Below, one piece after another: positions 1-10,651 of a stretch of 64,000 bases of DNA (position 1 is the stretch's first letter; each line of letters opens with the position of its first letter). The stretch spans positions 8,724,648 to 8,788,647 of the forward strand of contig CM043968.1 in NCBI GenBank assembly GCA_014529385.2. Direction: 5' to 3'. The notes beneath the pieces are model-generated. The model was given only the letters and a program-made list of their open reading frames with translations, made no database searches and was not told the origin of the DNA. A program made the translations under genes and the position numbers. The DNA comes from Adiantum capillus-veneris (lineage: Eukaryota; Streptophyta; Polypodiopsida; Polypodiales; Pteridaceae).

Positions 1-295
1 ATTTAACGTAAGTCTACATCTAACCTAATCTTTAACGTCTTTTAGGATAGTTTCCTACGACGTTATAACTCTCTTCTTCTTGTGTGTGTGCGCGTGTGTG
101 GATATGTGTGCCAATAAAAAGAGATAAATGGTATAACCTTTCTATCACCCATGCCAAGTATGATAGATTGGTTATGCCATTTTCCTCTTGAATAATAGGT
201 CTTGAGTTCAACTCCTCGTCGGCTAGATCTTTAGGTCTTTTAATTTTAATTATTTTCCTACGACGTTAAATTAGTTTCTCTCTCTTTCTCTCTCA

Positions 296-510
296 ATGTG
301 TGTGCGTTTTTTTGTTTATGCATGTTTTCTCTCTCTTTTCCTCTCTCAATGTGTGCGTTTTTTGTTTATGCATGTTCTCTCTCTCTTTTCCTCTCTCAAT
401 GTGTGCGTTTTTTGTTTATGCATGCTCTCTCTCTCTCTTTTCCTCTCTCAATGTGTGTGTGTGCATTCTTTGTTTATGTATGTGTGTGTGCGTTTTTGTT
501 TATGTTTGTA
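296..510. repeat. 51-bp minisatellite, about 4 units
   Basis: Units start at 296, 347, 397 and 449 (periods 51, 50, 52). Each unit combines CAATGTGTGCG, a TTTTTTGTTTATGCATG core and a CT-rich tail. The open frames across it are repeat artefacts in all three frames. Confidence 0.85.
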
Positions 511-513
511 CTC

Positions 514-542
514 TCTCTCTCTCTCTCTCTCTCTCAAAAACA

Positions 543-620
<78 letters not shown>

Positions 621-682
621 AAGAGGGGAAGGGAACATGAGAGTGAGGAGAGGGAATGAGCATACCTGGCTCTCCTTCCTCT

Positions 683-715
<33 letters not shown>

Positions 716-718
716 GAG

Positions 719-757
<39 letters not shown>
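514..757. repeat. compound microsatellites (CT, TG, GA)
   Basis: Runs of CT (about 514-534), TG (about 545-575), GA (575-611), a second TG run (687-715) and a second GA run (723-757). Continuous simple sequence with no coding meaning. Confidence 0.95.
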
Positions 758-763
<6 letters not shown>

Positions 764-792
764 CGTTACCTGCTCCTTGCTTGAGGGCGCCG

Positions 793-821
793 AAAAACTC
801 AGATCTGAGATCTGAGTTTTT
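793..821. repeat. 14-bp-arm palindrome
   Basis: Perfect inverted repeat: arms 793-806 and 808-821 (AAAAACTCAGATCT and its complement) around a single G at 807. Lies just inside the CACTA terminus. Confidence 0.9.
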
Positions 822-850
822 GGAAGCTCTCTGTTATTTTTTTAGCATAG

Positions 851-912
851 CCGACGTCGCTATGAGCGTCGCAAATTTACTTGTAAATTTGCGACGCCCA
901 TAGCGACGTCGG
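851..912. repeat. 30-bp-arm hairpin with 2-nt loop
   Basis: Arm 851-880 is the reverse complement of 883-912 with one mismatch, separated by TT. The arms contain the subterminal decamer TGAGCGTCGC. Probably a cruciform-prone subterminal structure of the CACTA element. Confidence 0.9.
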
Positions 913-972
913 GATTTTTTTTTTTGAGCGTCGCTGTGTGAGCGTCGCTAATATGAATAGCCTCTTGTAGTG

Positions 973-1263
973 CTTCCCAAATTTTAAGAATCTAACATTT
1001 AACTCAAGGACTAAGAAAAAAGGTTTTAACTACCCCAAATGTGTTCATACCATGTATCTTGATGCAATTGGTTGATATTCATAAAAAAGTTTGAGTTCAT
1101 CAAAAATTCTAATGCTAATGTCTCAAGAACTCAAAAGCAAAAATTTCAATGTTTGCAATTTTTAATTTCTTAGATAAACCATCATTCTTATCTTAAAAAA
1201 ACATCAAAAATTGTTAAGTTAAGTTCCAAATGGATAAAATGACTCCATATATGATGGTGATAA
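973..1263. other. no recognisable feature
   Basis: AT-rich sequence between the CACTA terminus and an integrase scrap. No gene, LTR or repeat seen. Confidence 0.6.
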
Positions 1264-1476
1264 TTGAAAAATATACTAAACATGTGTTTTATTTTTCCAA
1301 CAAAATTACATCTTATTGATGTACCTCAAATAAAATGGGAGTACATTTCAATGGATTTCATTACACAAGTTCTTACATCCTCAAGCTATGATTCTAGTTA
1401 TGTGATAGTTGATATGCTTACAAAGATAGCTCATCTTAAAAAAGATAAGCTACTTGGCCAAAAACGTAGCTCATAA
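1264..1476 (+). pseudogene. Ty3/gypsy integrase fragment
   Basis: The 70-residue frame contains WEYISMDFITQVL followed about 15 residues later by YVIVDMLTKIAHL. This matches the start of the gypsy integrase catalytic core (consensus W-x-x-I-x-M-D-F-I-x-G-L-P, then a V-V-D-R-[LF]-[ST]-K motif); the aspartate of MDF would be the first catalytic residue. The remaining core, including the second Asp and the Glu, is missing after 1476. No other retrotransposon domain is attached, so this is an isolated remnant. The assignment rests on the two motifs in the correct order and spacing. Confidence 0.6.
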
Positions 1477-2280
1477 TTTTATAAAAGGTTGTGGTGCATT
1501 TGCTAGAGGGTCCTTTGGATCTAAAGGATGCTCTACATTGGGCCTTCTTGCATCTTTCTCATCTTGATTCTAGCATCTCTTCTTCAAGGCATGTACTCCA
1601 CCATCAACATGAAGCCGATATTTCTGCTTTGTGCTTATGATGTGGATGAGGCGCCTTAGACGTGAACATTAGAATTAGCGTTCTCATCATCAAAACTAAA
1701 GTTATCCATCATTGAGTATATAATGAAGGTGAGCTCTCCTTAACGTCCAAAGCTGTTAGTAGTAGCTCATAAGGGTGTTGGAACCTCAAGTAAGAAAAGA
1801 TAAATCAATGTCTTCCCTCTACAGTCTTGTTCAAAACAGCCGTTCTTTATGGCATTGGAGAAGGATCTTTGGCCTTGGAAGGACACTGAGCATAAGAGCA
1901 ATGACAATAAATATATATTTTGGAAATGGTATTTTTTTATTAAGACATCTTGACATGGCAACTCTTGAAGGGCCAAAAATTGCGTTCATTTCTTGCCTAA
2001 TGTTTGTCCCCAAGTGCCCAATGTAATTGTGGGTTTCTCATTCTTAGGTGAGAATCCCTTCCAATAAATGCTCAAAACATCCCAAGGCTTAGGGCCAACC
2101 CGTCATTGGAAAGCTTATCCACTACCACTTATAAACCTTGGTCCCCCTAACGAGATAGATTGGCTTCCATAGTAGTAACTAGATTAGCCACCATGTTCTC
2201 TCTACATTTGGAGAGAGACGTTGGTGGCATCCTTATAGCAATCATGCTTTAATCTTGCCTCCGAGCTACCTTGTATAGAG
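1477..2280. other. no recognisable feature
   Basis: About 800 bases with only short frames in several phases. Possibly decayed 5' part of copia element A, but I see no gag or protease motif. Confidence 0.5.
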
Positions 2281-2696
2281 TTGTGGCATAGCCGGCTTGG
2301 CCATATGAGTCAAAAGGAATCGGGCCTATGCCTCATAAGTCTCTTGGGAGGGCATTATACTTCCTGACTTTCATACATGACATACTTGTAAGGTGTGCAT
2401 CTACCTCTTAAAGAGGAAAGACGAAGCCTTTAGTGTCTTCCAAAAGATCCTCGCCATGGTTGAGAACCAGCTAAGCAAGAAGCTAAAGGCCTTGTGCACG
2501 GACAACTTGGCGAGAATGTATCCTCTGAGTTTAAGAACTTCTATAGCAAGCGAGGTATTAGGAGATAGTTTACCATGCCGTATACACATGCTTAGAATGG
2601 TGTAGCTGAACGTATGAATAGAACTATTCAGAAGAGGGTCACGTCTATGCTATGTATGGAAAATATTCCTTACAACTTTTGGGGAGAGGCTATTAT
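2281..2696 (+). pseudogene. copia GAG-pre-integrase and integrase remnant (element A, left part)
   Basis: 2281-2325 encodes LWHSRLGHMSQKE, the GAG-pre-integrase signature. A deletion removes the zinc-binding CxxC and first catalytic Asp region; from about 2391 reading resumes with YLLKRKDEAFSVFQK, then LCTDN (second catalytic Asp) and, after frame changes, NGVAERMNRTIQ (containing the catalytic Glu of the copia integrase) near 2598-2632. Several frameshifts and stops make it non-functional. The frame runs straight into the LTR of element B at 2697. Confidence 0.8.
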
Positions 2697-2995
2697 TGTC
2701 AAAGTGGGCAATGGAAGGAGAGAGGAAAGAGACAGATGGTACATGCAAGAAAGAGAGAGAGAGAGGAAACAACACTGGTGCTGAAAGGTTGGCAAGCCTG
2801 CTAACTCTAGATGGCAAACTCTACATGATGAAAGACAAATGAAAGAGGACACCCCCTCCTATATATAGGAGAATAGGGGGAAAGTTTGGCAAACCACCTT
2901 GAAAATAAAACCTAGACCTAATAAATGACCCTCCAATATAAATGGGAGAATATGTGACCAAAACAGGTCTAAAATGGGCAATGTGTTGAACAACA
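2697..2995 (-). repeat. element B LTR, truncated copy 1
   Basis: Aligns over its length with 10652-10950: shared blocks include TGTCAAAGTGGGCA at the left, CTCCTATATATAGGAGAATA in the middle and GACCTAATAAATGACCCTCC to the right. It lacks the outer 130 bp of the intact LTR. The palindromic CCTATATATAGG is the likely LTR TATA box. Confidence 0.8.
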
Positions 2996-3002
2996 TACTT
3001 GA

Positions 3003-3185
3003 GGATGTATCCTCTGAGTTTAAGAACTTCTGTAGCAAGCGAGGTATTAGGAGATAGTTTACCACACCGTATTCACATGCTCAGAATGGTGTAGCTGAAC
3101 GTATGAATAGAACTATTCAAAAGAGGGTCACGTCTATGATATCTATGGAAAATATTCCTTACAAATTTTGGGGAGAGGTTATTAT
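3003..3185 (+). pseudogene. duplicated integrase segment of copia A
   Basis: Repeats the stretch at about 2513-2696 with a few substitutions, again encoding NGVAERMNRTIQ and ending FWGE before ATTAT. It is therefore a tandem copy of the host-LTR junction, not an independent element. Confidence 0.85.
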
Positions 3186-3228
3186 TGTCAGAGTGGGCAG
3201 CGGAAGGAGAGAGGAAAGAGATAGATGG
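3186..3228 (-). repeat. element B LTR copy 2, left piece
   Basis: Begins TGTCAGAGTGGGCAGCGGAA, parallel to 2697 and 10652. Interrupted after GATGG (3224-3228) by copia element C and resumed at 8786. Confidence 0.8.
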
Positions 3229-3420
3229 TCTTGGGGTATAAAGCCCAATGTGGTCGCCCAGGTAAGTGGGCGGGCCGCCAGGTATGTACACATGTTCTTT
3301 TGTAAAAACCTAATAAGAAATCACTATGCTCTACACATTACAGTAGAGCGAGTTCACCATATCGTCGTGCTCTTCTTCTCGCACTCTCTCTCGCGTCGCA
3401 CTTCCGCTCGTACTCCTTCA
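3229..3420 (+). repeat. 5' LTR of copia C
   Basis: 192 bp, ends CTCCTTCA. The expected terminal TG is TC here (3229-3230), whereas the 3' LTR keeps TG; the boundary is fixed by the GATGG duplication and by the match to 8589-8780. Confidence 0.95.
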
Positions 3421-3422
3421 AC

Positions 3423-3434
3423 TGGTATCAGAGC
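3423..3434 (+). promoter_or_regulatory. primer binding site, initiator tRNA-Met type (copia C)
   Basis: TGGTATCAGAGC two bases after the 5' LTR, the standard copia minus-strand primer site. Confidence 0.95.
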
Positions 3435-4517
3435 TCAGATCGAGGCTCGGGGCAGCACTGCAGGAGGCTAGAGTCACCAGCTCAGATTGGAGTGAAATTC
3501 GACAGGCAAAGACACGGCCCCAAATCTTGTGGGAGAGCTCGTAGGGCTTGGTGTGCTCAGAATTTCATTCCGAGGTCATCTCGGTCACTGTTCGGCTTCG
3601 ACAAAGTTCTGCGCAGGCCATTTTCGACTACGTGGTCTCAGCGGGTGCAGATCTGACTCTGCAAATTTGGGGTTTTCGGCCTACGACTCCAGGTGCTGAG
3701 GATATCGACACTCCCAGAGTGTTGATTTGTGGCTGTCTACACATTGAAGGACGGCTCACAGTTCTTGGAGGCGTGTCACATACGACACGGGCGCATCTAC
3801 ACACAGACTATAGGCGACATCCACTAGTTCATCAGGTAGCTTGTGTTTGCTGCTTGATATTCCAGATTTCATCCTGACATTGCAGGTACTTCCACATGGG
3901 ATGTATTGTCAAAGATGATGTATGTTTGTTGAGGGTTTGCTGGCTGTGAGTCACGCAGCAAACAACCGCCGCAGCGGTTACAACATACAGTGGGAAATTT
4001 GTGGACGTATGACTTTGTGGGAAGTCTATGTACTGTCAGATTTACTGTAGCCTTTGTTGAGGGTCGAGTGAGGTTTTATTGAGCTGGGGGATTCTCGAAT
4101 GTTGAGATCCTTTAGGTGATACAGGTCTTGGAGCGATCCCTCGAGCACCCTTAGATAGGCAGCTAGGATGTATTGACTGTGAGTTAGACAGTTGGGATTG
4201 CATCTTTGCTTTACTGCCGTTGAGGCATTGTCACAGTCTATGCTTATAGGACAGTGACAGGACAGTGAGAGACAGTACAGGTGCAGGACAGGTTTACCCG
4301 AAGCTTACAGTGTCAGAGAGACAGTGTTTTTTGAGCTGTTTTTTGGTCTGTTTTTAGTACACCAGATCCATTTTACAAAGGAGACTCTGCCAAAATTTCT
4401 GCAGAATTTGAAGATTTCTTGGTTCATTTGACAGGTTGATATTGGTTCAGAGGTCAGTTTACAGGGGAAACTCTGCCGAATTTTTCCCAGAAAAGTAAAC
4501 TACTGTGAAGCGTAGCT
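3435..4517 (+). other. untranslated leader of copia C
   Basis: About 1.08 kb without gene. The stretch near 4068-4150 (GAGGTTTTATTGAGCTGGGG and following) recurs inverted near 11825-11900, and AGGGGAAACTCTG at 4466-4478 recurs in the leader of copia I near 25962, showing that several elements in the window share leader modules. Confidence 0.7.
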
Positions 4518-5422
4518 ATGGCTGGATCACAGGACACTGCTCTTTACAATATCAAGAAGCTGGATGGAACCAATTTCCCATTGTGGAAGAAGCAGATTTG
4601 GCACGTGTTGGTACAAAAGAAGCAGATAAAACCTATAAAGCTCAAGGGGATAAAACCAGAAGATATGGACGAAGATGAATGGAGTGAAATGGATGAATTG
4701 GAACTTTCTACCATTATGCTGACTTTGGAAGAAACCGTTTACTTCAATGTAGCAGACGAGATGTCGGCTTATCAAGCATGGTTAAAGCTGAGTGATCTTT
4801 ATGAGAAGCAGAGTGCAGCTTCACAGGTATACTGGCTTAAGAATATTGTTGACTTGAAGATGAAAGAAGGGACATCTATGTCCAATCATCTGAATGAATT
4901 CAACACAATCTATAGTCAGTTGTCAGCTCAAGGTGTCAAGTTTGATGAACCTGTTAGAGCTATGTTCCTGTTGATCACATTGCCAGAAAGTTGGGACACT
5001 TTTTGCACAGCTTTGAGTAATTTTGCACCTCTAGATGGTTTGAACATAGCAGGTGTAGAAGGAAGTCTGCTTACTGAAGAAACAATAGAAAGACAATGGA
5101 CAAAGGCAAAGGAACAGCCTTAGTTGTCAGGAGAAGGACCAAAGAAAAGTACAAAGGTGGAAAGATGAATCAGTCTCGTAACAAGTCCCGCAGCTCTAAA
5201 GGCAAGAGTGACATAGAATGCTACCATTGTGGCAAGAAGGGTCACATGAAAAGAGACTGCAGAGAATGGAAAGCAGAAAAAGGCAAAGAGAAAGCTGAAG
5301 ACCATGGTGAGAACAACAAGTCCTCAGTGAATATTCAAGAAATAAATGTGACAAACACTGTTGCAGAGGATGACAGTCTAGTGTCAGGAGACATCTACTT
5401 CTTGAAGAATACGATGGACTGA
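4518..5422 (+). pseudogene. gag: copia C gag (nucleocapsid precursor), one frameshift
   Basis: Gag packages element RNA into virus-like particles. The frame opening at 4518 (MAGSQDTALYNIKKLDGTNF) carries the copia gag (UBN2-type) pattern, with LDGTNFPLWKKQI near the N-terminus and a helix-rich core up to LPESWDTF near residue 157. At about 5095 the reading phase changes; continued in the next frame it encodes a basic stretch and one CCHC knuckle, CYHCGKKGHMKRDC, near 5219-5260, then a stop at 5420-5422. The start is chosen because it follows the leader and matches the family N-terminus. The frameshift separates capsid from nucleocapsid. Confidence 0.9.
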
Positions 5423-8400
5423 GCTCTTCTTACAACATCTGATGGAAATGCACTGAGTGTCTGGATAATAGACTCAGGGGCATCACTTCATGTCTCTCCA
5501 AACAAGGAGTGGTTTACTTCTTATGTGACCAACCACTAAAGATCATGTTCGGCTAGGCAATGGGCAGACATGTGAGATCTTAGGTGTTGGAGATGTTCAA
5601 TTGAAGTTTCAGAATGGCTCTTCTTTCACACTGAAGAATGTGAGACATGTTCCCGCAATTACAAAGAGCTTGATCAGCACAGGTTTACTTGATGATGCTG
5701 GCTACGTCACCATTTTTGGATAGAATATGTGGAAGATATCCAAGGGTTCTATGACAGTAGCACATGGAGTAAAGTCTGGAGGACTTTACATGATTTATGT
5801 ATCAAATGTCTCTAAAAATGTAATCAATGTAACCGAGCAGCCGAACGTTTCTTTGTGGCATAGCCGGTTAGGACATATGTCCAAGAAGGGAATGGAAATC
5901 TTGCCTCATTCTGGTTATTTGCCTGGATTTTCATTTAATGATTTTGAATTCTGTGAACATTGTCTGTATGGTAAGCAAACACCGCAGCCACATAAGCATA
6001 AAAGCAGTAGAAGAGATACACAGTTGGCACTTGTTCATAGTGATTTGTGTGGACCTATGCCTAACCTATCTCTAGGGGGAGCTTCTTACTTTATGACATT
6101 TATAGATGATTACTCGAGGAAATTATGGGTTTACTTTCTCAAGCACAAGGATGAAGCGTTTAGTGTTTTCAAAACGTTTGACACTTGTGGAGAATCAGAG
6201 TGGCAAGAAGCTTAAATGCTTACGCACTGACAATGGTGGAGAGTATGTTTCAAAGGCCTTTCAGGACTTTTGTGAGTCAAAAGGTATAAAACGTGAACTT
6301 ACTGCTCCTTACAATCCTCCTCAAAATGGTGTTGCTGAGAGGATGAATAGGACCATACAAGAGAAGGTCAGAAGTATGTTGTCTAATGCACAACTACCAA
6401 ATGGGTTTTGGGCTGAAGCTGTATCAACAGCTGTTCATCTTGTAAATAGATCTCCTAGCAAGGTTTTACAGAAGGATTCAGTGCCAGAGATGGTATGGTC
6501 AGGCAAAATGCCCTCATACAAGCATCTCAGAGTCTTTGGCTGTGAGGCATATACTCACGTTCCAAAGGAATTTAGGAACAAACTTGAGCCAAAGAGTAGA
6601 AAGTGCATCTTTCTAGGCTATGGTAATTCTGGTGAGATGGGGTACATACTTTGGGATCCCGAATCCAGAAAGGTTGTCTGCAGCAATGATGTTCACTTTA
6701 ATGAATCCAAATATCATTCTAAACCAGAGAGGGTTGAGGAGATTAGAAGAGTTGTCTTCCAAGAAGATGGACCTGCACGTGCAAGACAAAATGTTAGGGT
6801 TCAAGAGGAGCAAGGACAGGATAGAGTGGAACCACAGGTTGTGGCTGAGCCTGAGCCACCTATTGTGCGTAGATCTGGACGTGTCACGCGACCTCCTGAT
6901 AGGTTTGTTCCATCTATGAATTATGTCATGTTGACTGATTGCAATGAGCCTTCATGTTACAAGGAAGCAGTGCAAATGAAGGACTCCGGGAATTGGCAAT
7001 TGGCCATGCAGTCAGAGATGACAGCTCTGCATAAAAACTAGACATGGAAGCTAGTTAAATTACCACGGGGCAAAAAGGCTCTACCCCGTAAATGGGTTTA
7101 CAGGTATAAGATCACCGCTCATGATAGTCAGCCAAAGTACAAAGCAAGGCTTGTTGCCAAGGGCTTTAAGCAAGAACAAGGCATTGACTTTGATGAAGTC
7201 TTCTCTCCGGTGGTCAAGATGACTACATTGAAATGCTTTCTTGCATTGGTTGCCATATTAGATTTGGTGTTGCACCAAATGGATGTCAAGACAACGTTTT
7301 TGCATGGTGATTTAGATGTGGAAATTTACATGCAGCAGTCAGAAGGGTTTGTTGAGAAAGGCAAGGAAGATTGGGTATGCCAATTGTTAAAGAGTCTTTA
7401 TGGCTTAAAACAATCACCGAGGGCATGGTACCATAAATTCCACAAGTTTATGCTTTCTCAAGGCTACAAACGTAGTGAGTTCGATCACTGTCTATATACA
7501 AAGAAGGCTAAGGATGGCAGTTGGCTGATCCTTATTTTGTATGTGGATGACATGTTGATTGCTGGCAAGCACTTGGAAGAAATTTCAGCTTTGAAGTCAA
7601 AGATGGAAAAATCGTTTGACATGAAAGACATGGGTGACGCAAGTCATATACTTGGTATGCGCATTGAGAGAGACATATCAAAGAAGTTGATTTGGTTATC
7701 TCAAACAGAGTATATTGATAAGGTTTTGCAACGTTTCAATATGGAGAAGGGAAAGACATTGAGTGTTCCATTGCCACCATATGTGAAACTTAGCAAACAA
7801 GATTGTACTGTGTTTGAGGAAGAACAGGTTGAAATGGATAAGACTCCATATGCGTCTACAGTGGGTAGTTTGATGTATGCAATGATTGCTACTCGCCCAG
7901 ACATTGCATTTGCAGTGGGAGTAGTAAGTCGATACATGTCAAACCCAGGCAAGAAACATTGGGAGGCAGTGAAAGGAATATTGAGATACCTGAAAGCTAC
8001 AAAGAGTATGCGTATATGCTATGGGAGTCAGGAGCTAAGTGTAAAGGGTTTTACAGACTCAGATTATGCAGGTGACTTAGACAACCGAAGGTCTACGTCA
8101 GGGTATGTCTTTACATTGGCTGGTGGAGCAGTATCATGGCGTTCTAGATTACAAGATTGTGTTACTCAGTCTACTACAGAGGCTGAATATGTTGCAGCAT
8201 CAGAGGCATGCAAAGAATCAATTTGGCTTAATCGACTAGTAACAAACTTGGGAATCAAAGAAGAGATGCCTGTGTTATATTGTGATAGTCAAAGTGCTAT
8301 ACAATTGGCTCGCAATCCAGTTTATCACTCAAAGACAAAGCATGTGGATGTGAAGTATCATTTCATAAGGGAAATGCTCAAGGATAAGAAACTTCAGCTT

Positions 8401-8484
8401 GTCAAAGTTCACACCACAGAAAATCCTGCTGATCTACTTACAAAAGGACTTCCCTCAGAGAGCTTTGCGCATTTTTGCAAGTAG
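5423..8484 (+). pseudogene. pol: copia C pol: protease, integrase, reverse transcriptase, RNase H
   Basis: Protease: WIIDSGASLHVSP near 5460-5500 (catalytic DSG), with a frameshift at about 5535. Stop TAG near 5718. GAG-pre-integrase LWHSRLGHMSKKG near 5853; integrase CEHCLYGKQ zinc part, then HSDLCGP, LRTDNGGEY and NGVAERMNR supplying the D-D-E triad, with a frameshift near 6180. Stop TAG at 7039-7041 replaces what is usually Gln before TWKLV. Reverse transcriptase continues open from about 7042 to 8484: VAKGFKQEQGIDFDEVFSPV, DVKTTFLHGDL, LYGLKQSPRAWY, YVDDMLI (catalytic DD), then RNase H with DSDYAGD, TEAEYVAASEA and KTKHVDVKYHFIRE. The motif wording places it near Tork/Tnt1. Three breaks and two stops make it non-autonomous today. 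Confidence 0.93.
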
Positions 8485-8576
8485 TTAGGTGTAGGGTAGT
8501 ACATCACTTCTCTACATCTCTTGTATATTAGCTTGTATAGTAGCTTCTCTCACACTTAAAGTACCACATTGGACTT

Positions 8577-8588
8577 TAAGTGGGAGGT
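8577..8588 (+). promoter_or_regulatory. polypurine tract of copia C
   Basis: TAAGTGGGAGGT immediately upstream of the 3' LTR; primer for plus-strand DNA synthesis. Confidence 0.85.
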
Positions 8589-8780
8589 TGTTGGGGTATA
8601 AAGCCCAATGTGGTCGCCCAGGTAAGTGGACGGGCCGCCAGGTATGTACACATGTTCTTTTGTAAAAACCTAATAAGAACTCACTATGCTCTACACATTA
8701 CAGTAGAGCGAGTTCACCATATCATCGTGCTCTTCTTCTCGCACTCTCTCTCGCGTCGCACTTCCACTCGTACTCCTTCA
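8589..8780 (+). repeat. 3' LTR of copia C
   Basis: 192 bp, TGTTGGGG to CTCCTTCA; five differences from the 5' LTR (second base, and near LTR positions 43, 94, 136 and 178). Confidence 0.95.
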
Positions 8781-8785
8781 GATGG

Positions 8786-9150
<365 letters not shown>

Positions 9151-10640
9151 TTGCAATCTTTCGATAGAAGAGTCGTCTCCTCAGGGGTATATAAGTTGCA
9201 ATGTGATCTGCAGTTCCATGGCAGACACACAATATTGTACAAGAAGAGCTAGAGGAGATCCTGGGAAAGTCAACTTAAGGGAGCACTTCCACCATCGGGG
9301 TCTGGACAAAATATCCAAGAGAGAGCCTGCAAGTGCAAGTTGTGAAGACATGCAACATAAGAGAACTCTCCTCGTGGGAAAGTAATGGACTGCAGTGAGG
9401 TAAAGGACGGTTGAGAGGATGCATTGGAAAGAAGAACCGGTGATGTAGAAGTCATAGCCTTGGAGTAGACTAGCAAAGCAAGGAGCATCTATGAGGTCTT
9501 CACCATGCAAGTGGTGCATAAGACGTCCAAATTGCAAGTGGAGGAGCCGTTAGACCGATCAGAAGCAAGGAAGAAGCTCTACCAAGGAGAGGCAGGCATC
9601 CAGATGCCAAAGGATACTCACATCTAGGAGACCATGTCCAAAAGAAATGTATGACATGCCAAAAGGCACGGGTCTATCACACAAGAACCAATGAAGGAGG
9701 TGGATAGGGCAATCCCAAAAAGAGAGACAAAAATTGAGGGAGAGGGAGGGAGGGTTACTGAGGGAGAAGTAGCGGTGGGAAACACAGTGAGCCACATCCA
9801 CATATGTACCTGTCCCAAAACAATCCCCGCATCTTCCCGAAGGCAAGAGAGCCATGGGGAGGGAAGATTTTCAATGTCATGGGAGATCCATCCAATATGC
9901 TAGAACCTATGTCATTAAGTCCTCATCTCAACGTTGGAGAAGAAGAAGCAAAGCTGAAATGCAATCTAAAAACAAACCATCAAAGCGCCAAACCAGTGCG
10001 GGTAGGGGGTAAAGACCTGTGAATCAGGAAAGGAATCTAAAGGAGCAGTGACCAGGAAAAAGGTTAGGTGTTTTCCATGCCAGAAAACAGAGCAAAGGGG
10101 GTTGAAAACGCTATTGTATACAGAGTATTCAGCATTCCACACAATGTCAGAAGGCACCGGATGTCGGAGGTTTGGGCAAGAGGACGGGTGGGGCATCAAA
10201 TAACAAACCGGAAATCAGAGAAACAGTCCCAAAGCTGAGAGGGAAGTCCAACAATTGGTATAGACAGCAATGGAGAGCCTCTGGTGCCAAGGAGATGGAA
10301 GCTCCGATGGGGAAGAAGAGGACTCACGTTGAGCAAGGACCAAAACCAAAAAGCACAGGTATTGAAGACCTTTTGTGTGCAAAACATTGGGCTACAAGAA
10401 AAAAGGTAGATGTCCCAAAAATGCTGGCAGTGTAGAGGTGTGGGAGAGAGGCGCTATCCAAAGGAGGGGTAGGCAATGGAGAAGAGGCTTGCAGAAGGAC
10501 ATCAACTCCACAAAATGTTGGCTTGAGAAGGGAAAATGCTGGTGGACAAAAAAACGCAGGTGGTTGCGTAAAGATCCTTCGCGATGAAACTCGTCCAAAG
10601 AAGCCTAGAAGATGGCGATGCGTGATCAAGCACCCTTGAG
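9151..10640 (-). other. internal region of element B, no recognised coding
   Basis: Between the B LTRs. Minus-strand frames of up to 118 residues (for example 9181-9537 and 10324-10629) have no motif I recognise, and there is no protease, reverse transcriptase or integrase signature on either strand. The plus strand is purine-rich in parts. Consistent with a non-autonomous element. Confidence 0.55.
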
Positions 10641-10651
10641 CTCTGATACCA
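10641..10651 (-). promoter_or_regulatory. primer binding site of element B
   Basis: On the minus strand TGGTATCAGAGCTC follows directly after the LTR end TTTGACA; initiator tRNA-Met type. Confidence 0.9.

Larger units (their letters stand above)
1..972. mobile_element. CACTA (En/Spm-like) transposon terminus, partial
   Basis: The reverse complement of 961-972 reads CACTACAAGAGG, matching the conserved terminal inverted repeat start of CACTA elements, so one end of the element is at 972. Just inside lie copies of the decamer TGAGCGTCGC in both orientations (864-873, reverse near 889-898, and again near 925-950), the kind of subterminal repeat CACTA transposases bind. Two long hairpins (793-821, 851-912) sit in the same zone. 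A separate motif, TTTCCTACGACGTTA, recurs near 50-65 and 254-268. No transposase coding is visible; the opposite terminus is not in the window. How far the element extends to the left is inferred, not seen. Confidence 0.6.
3229..8780 (+). mobile_element. copia element C, near full length (Tork/Tnt1-like)
   Basis: 5,552-bp element bounded by two 192-bp LTRs (3229-3420 and 8589-8780) and a target duplication GATGG (3224-3228 and 8781-8785). Order: LTR, tRNA-iMet primer site, about 1.08 kb leader, gag, protease, integrase, reverse transcriptase, RNase H, polypurine tract, LTR, which is the copia order. LTRs differ at five positions (about 2.6 percent). Several frameshifts and stops mean it cannot make a full polyprotein, though reverse transcriptase to RNase H is an intact frame. 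Confidence 0.95.

Noticed and set aside
296-903. Several open frames of 70-120 residues on both strands
   Set aside because: They translate CT, TG and GA simple repeats and a 51-bp minisatellite; open frames in every phase are expected there.
10375-10587. Plus-strand frame with CKTLGYKKKGRCPK, resembling a zinc knuckle
   Set aside because: Spacing does not fit CCHC, the element B interior is oriented on the other strand, and no neighbouring domain supports it.
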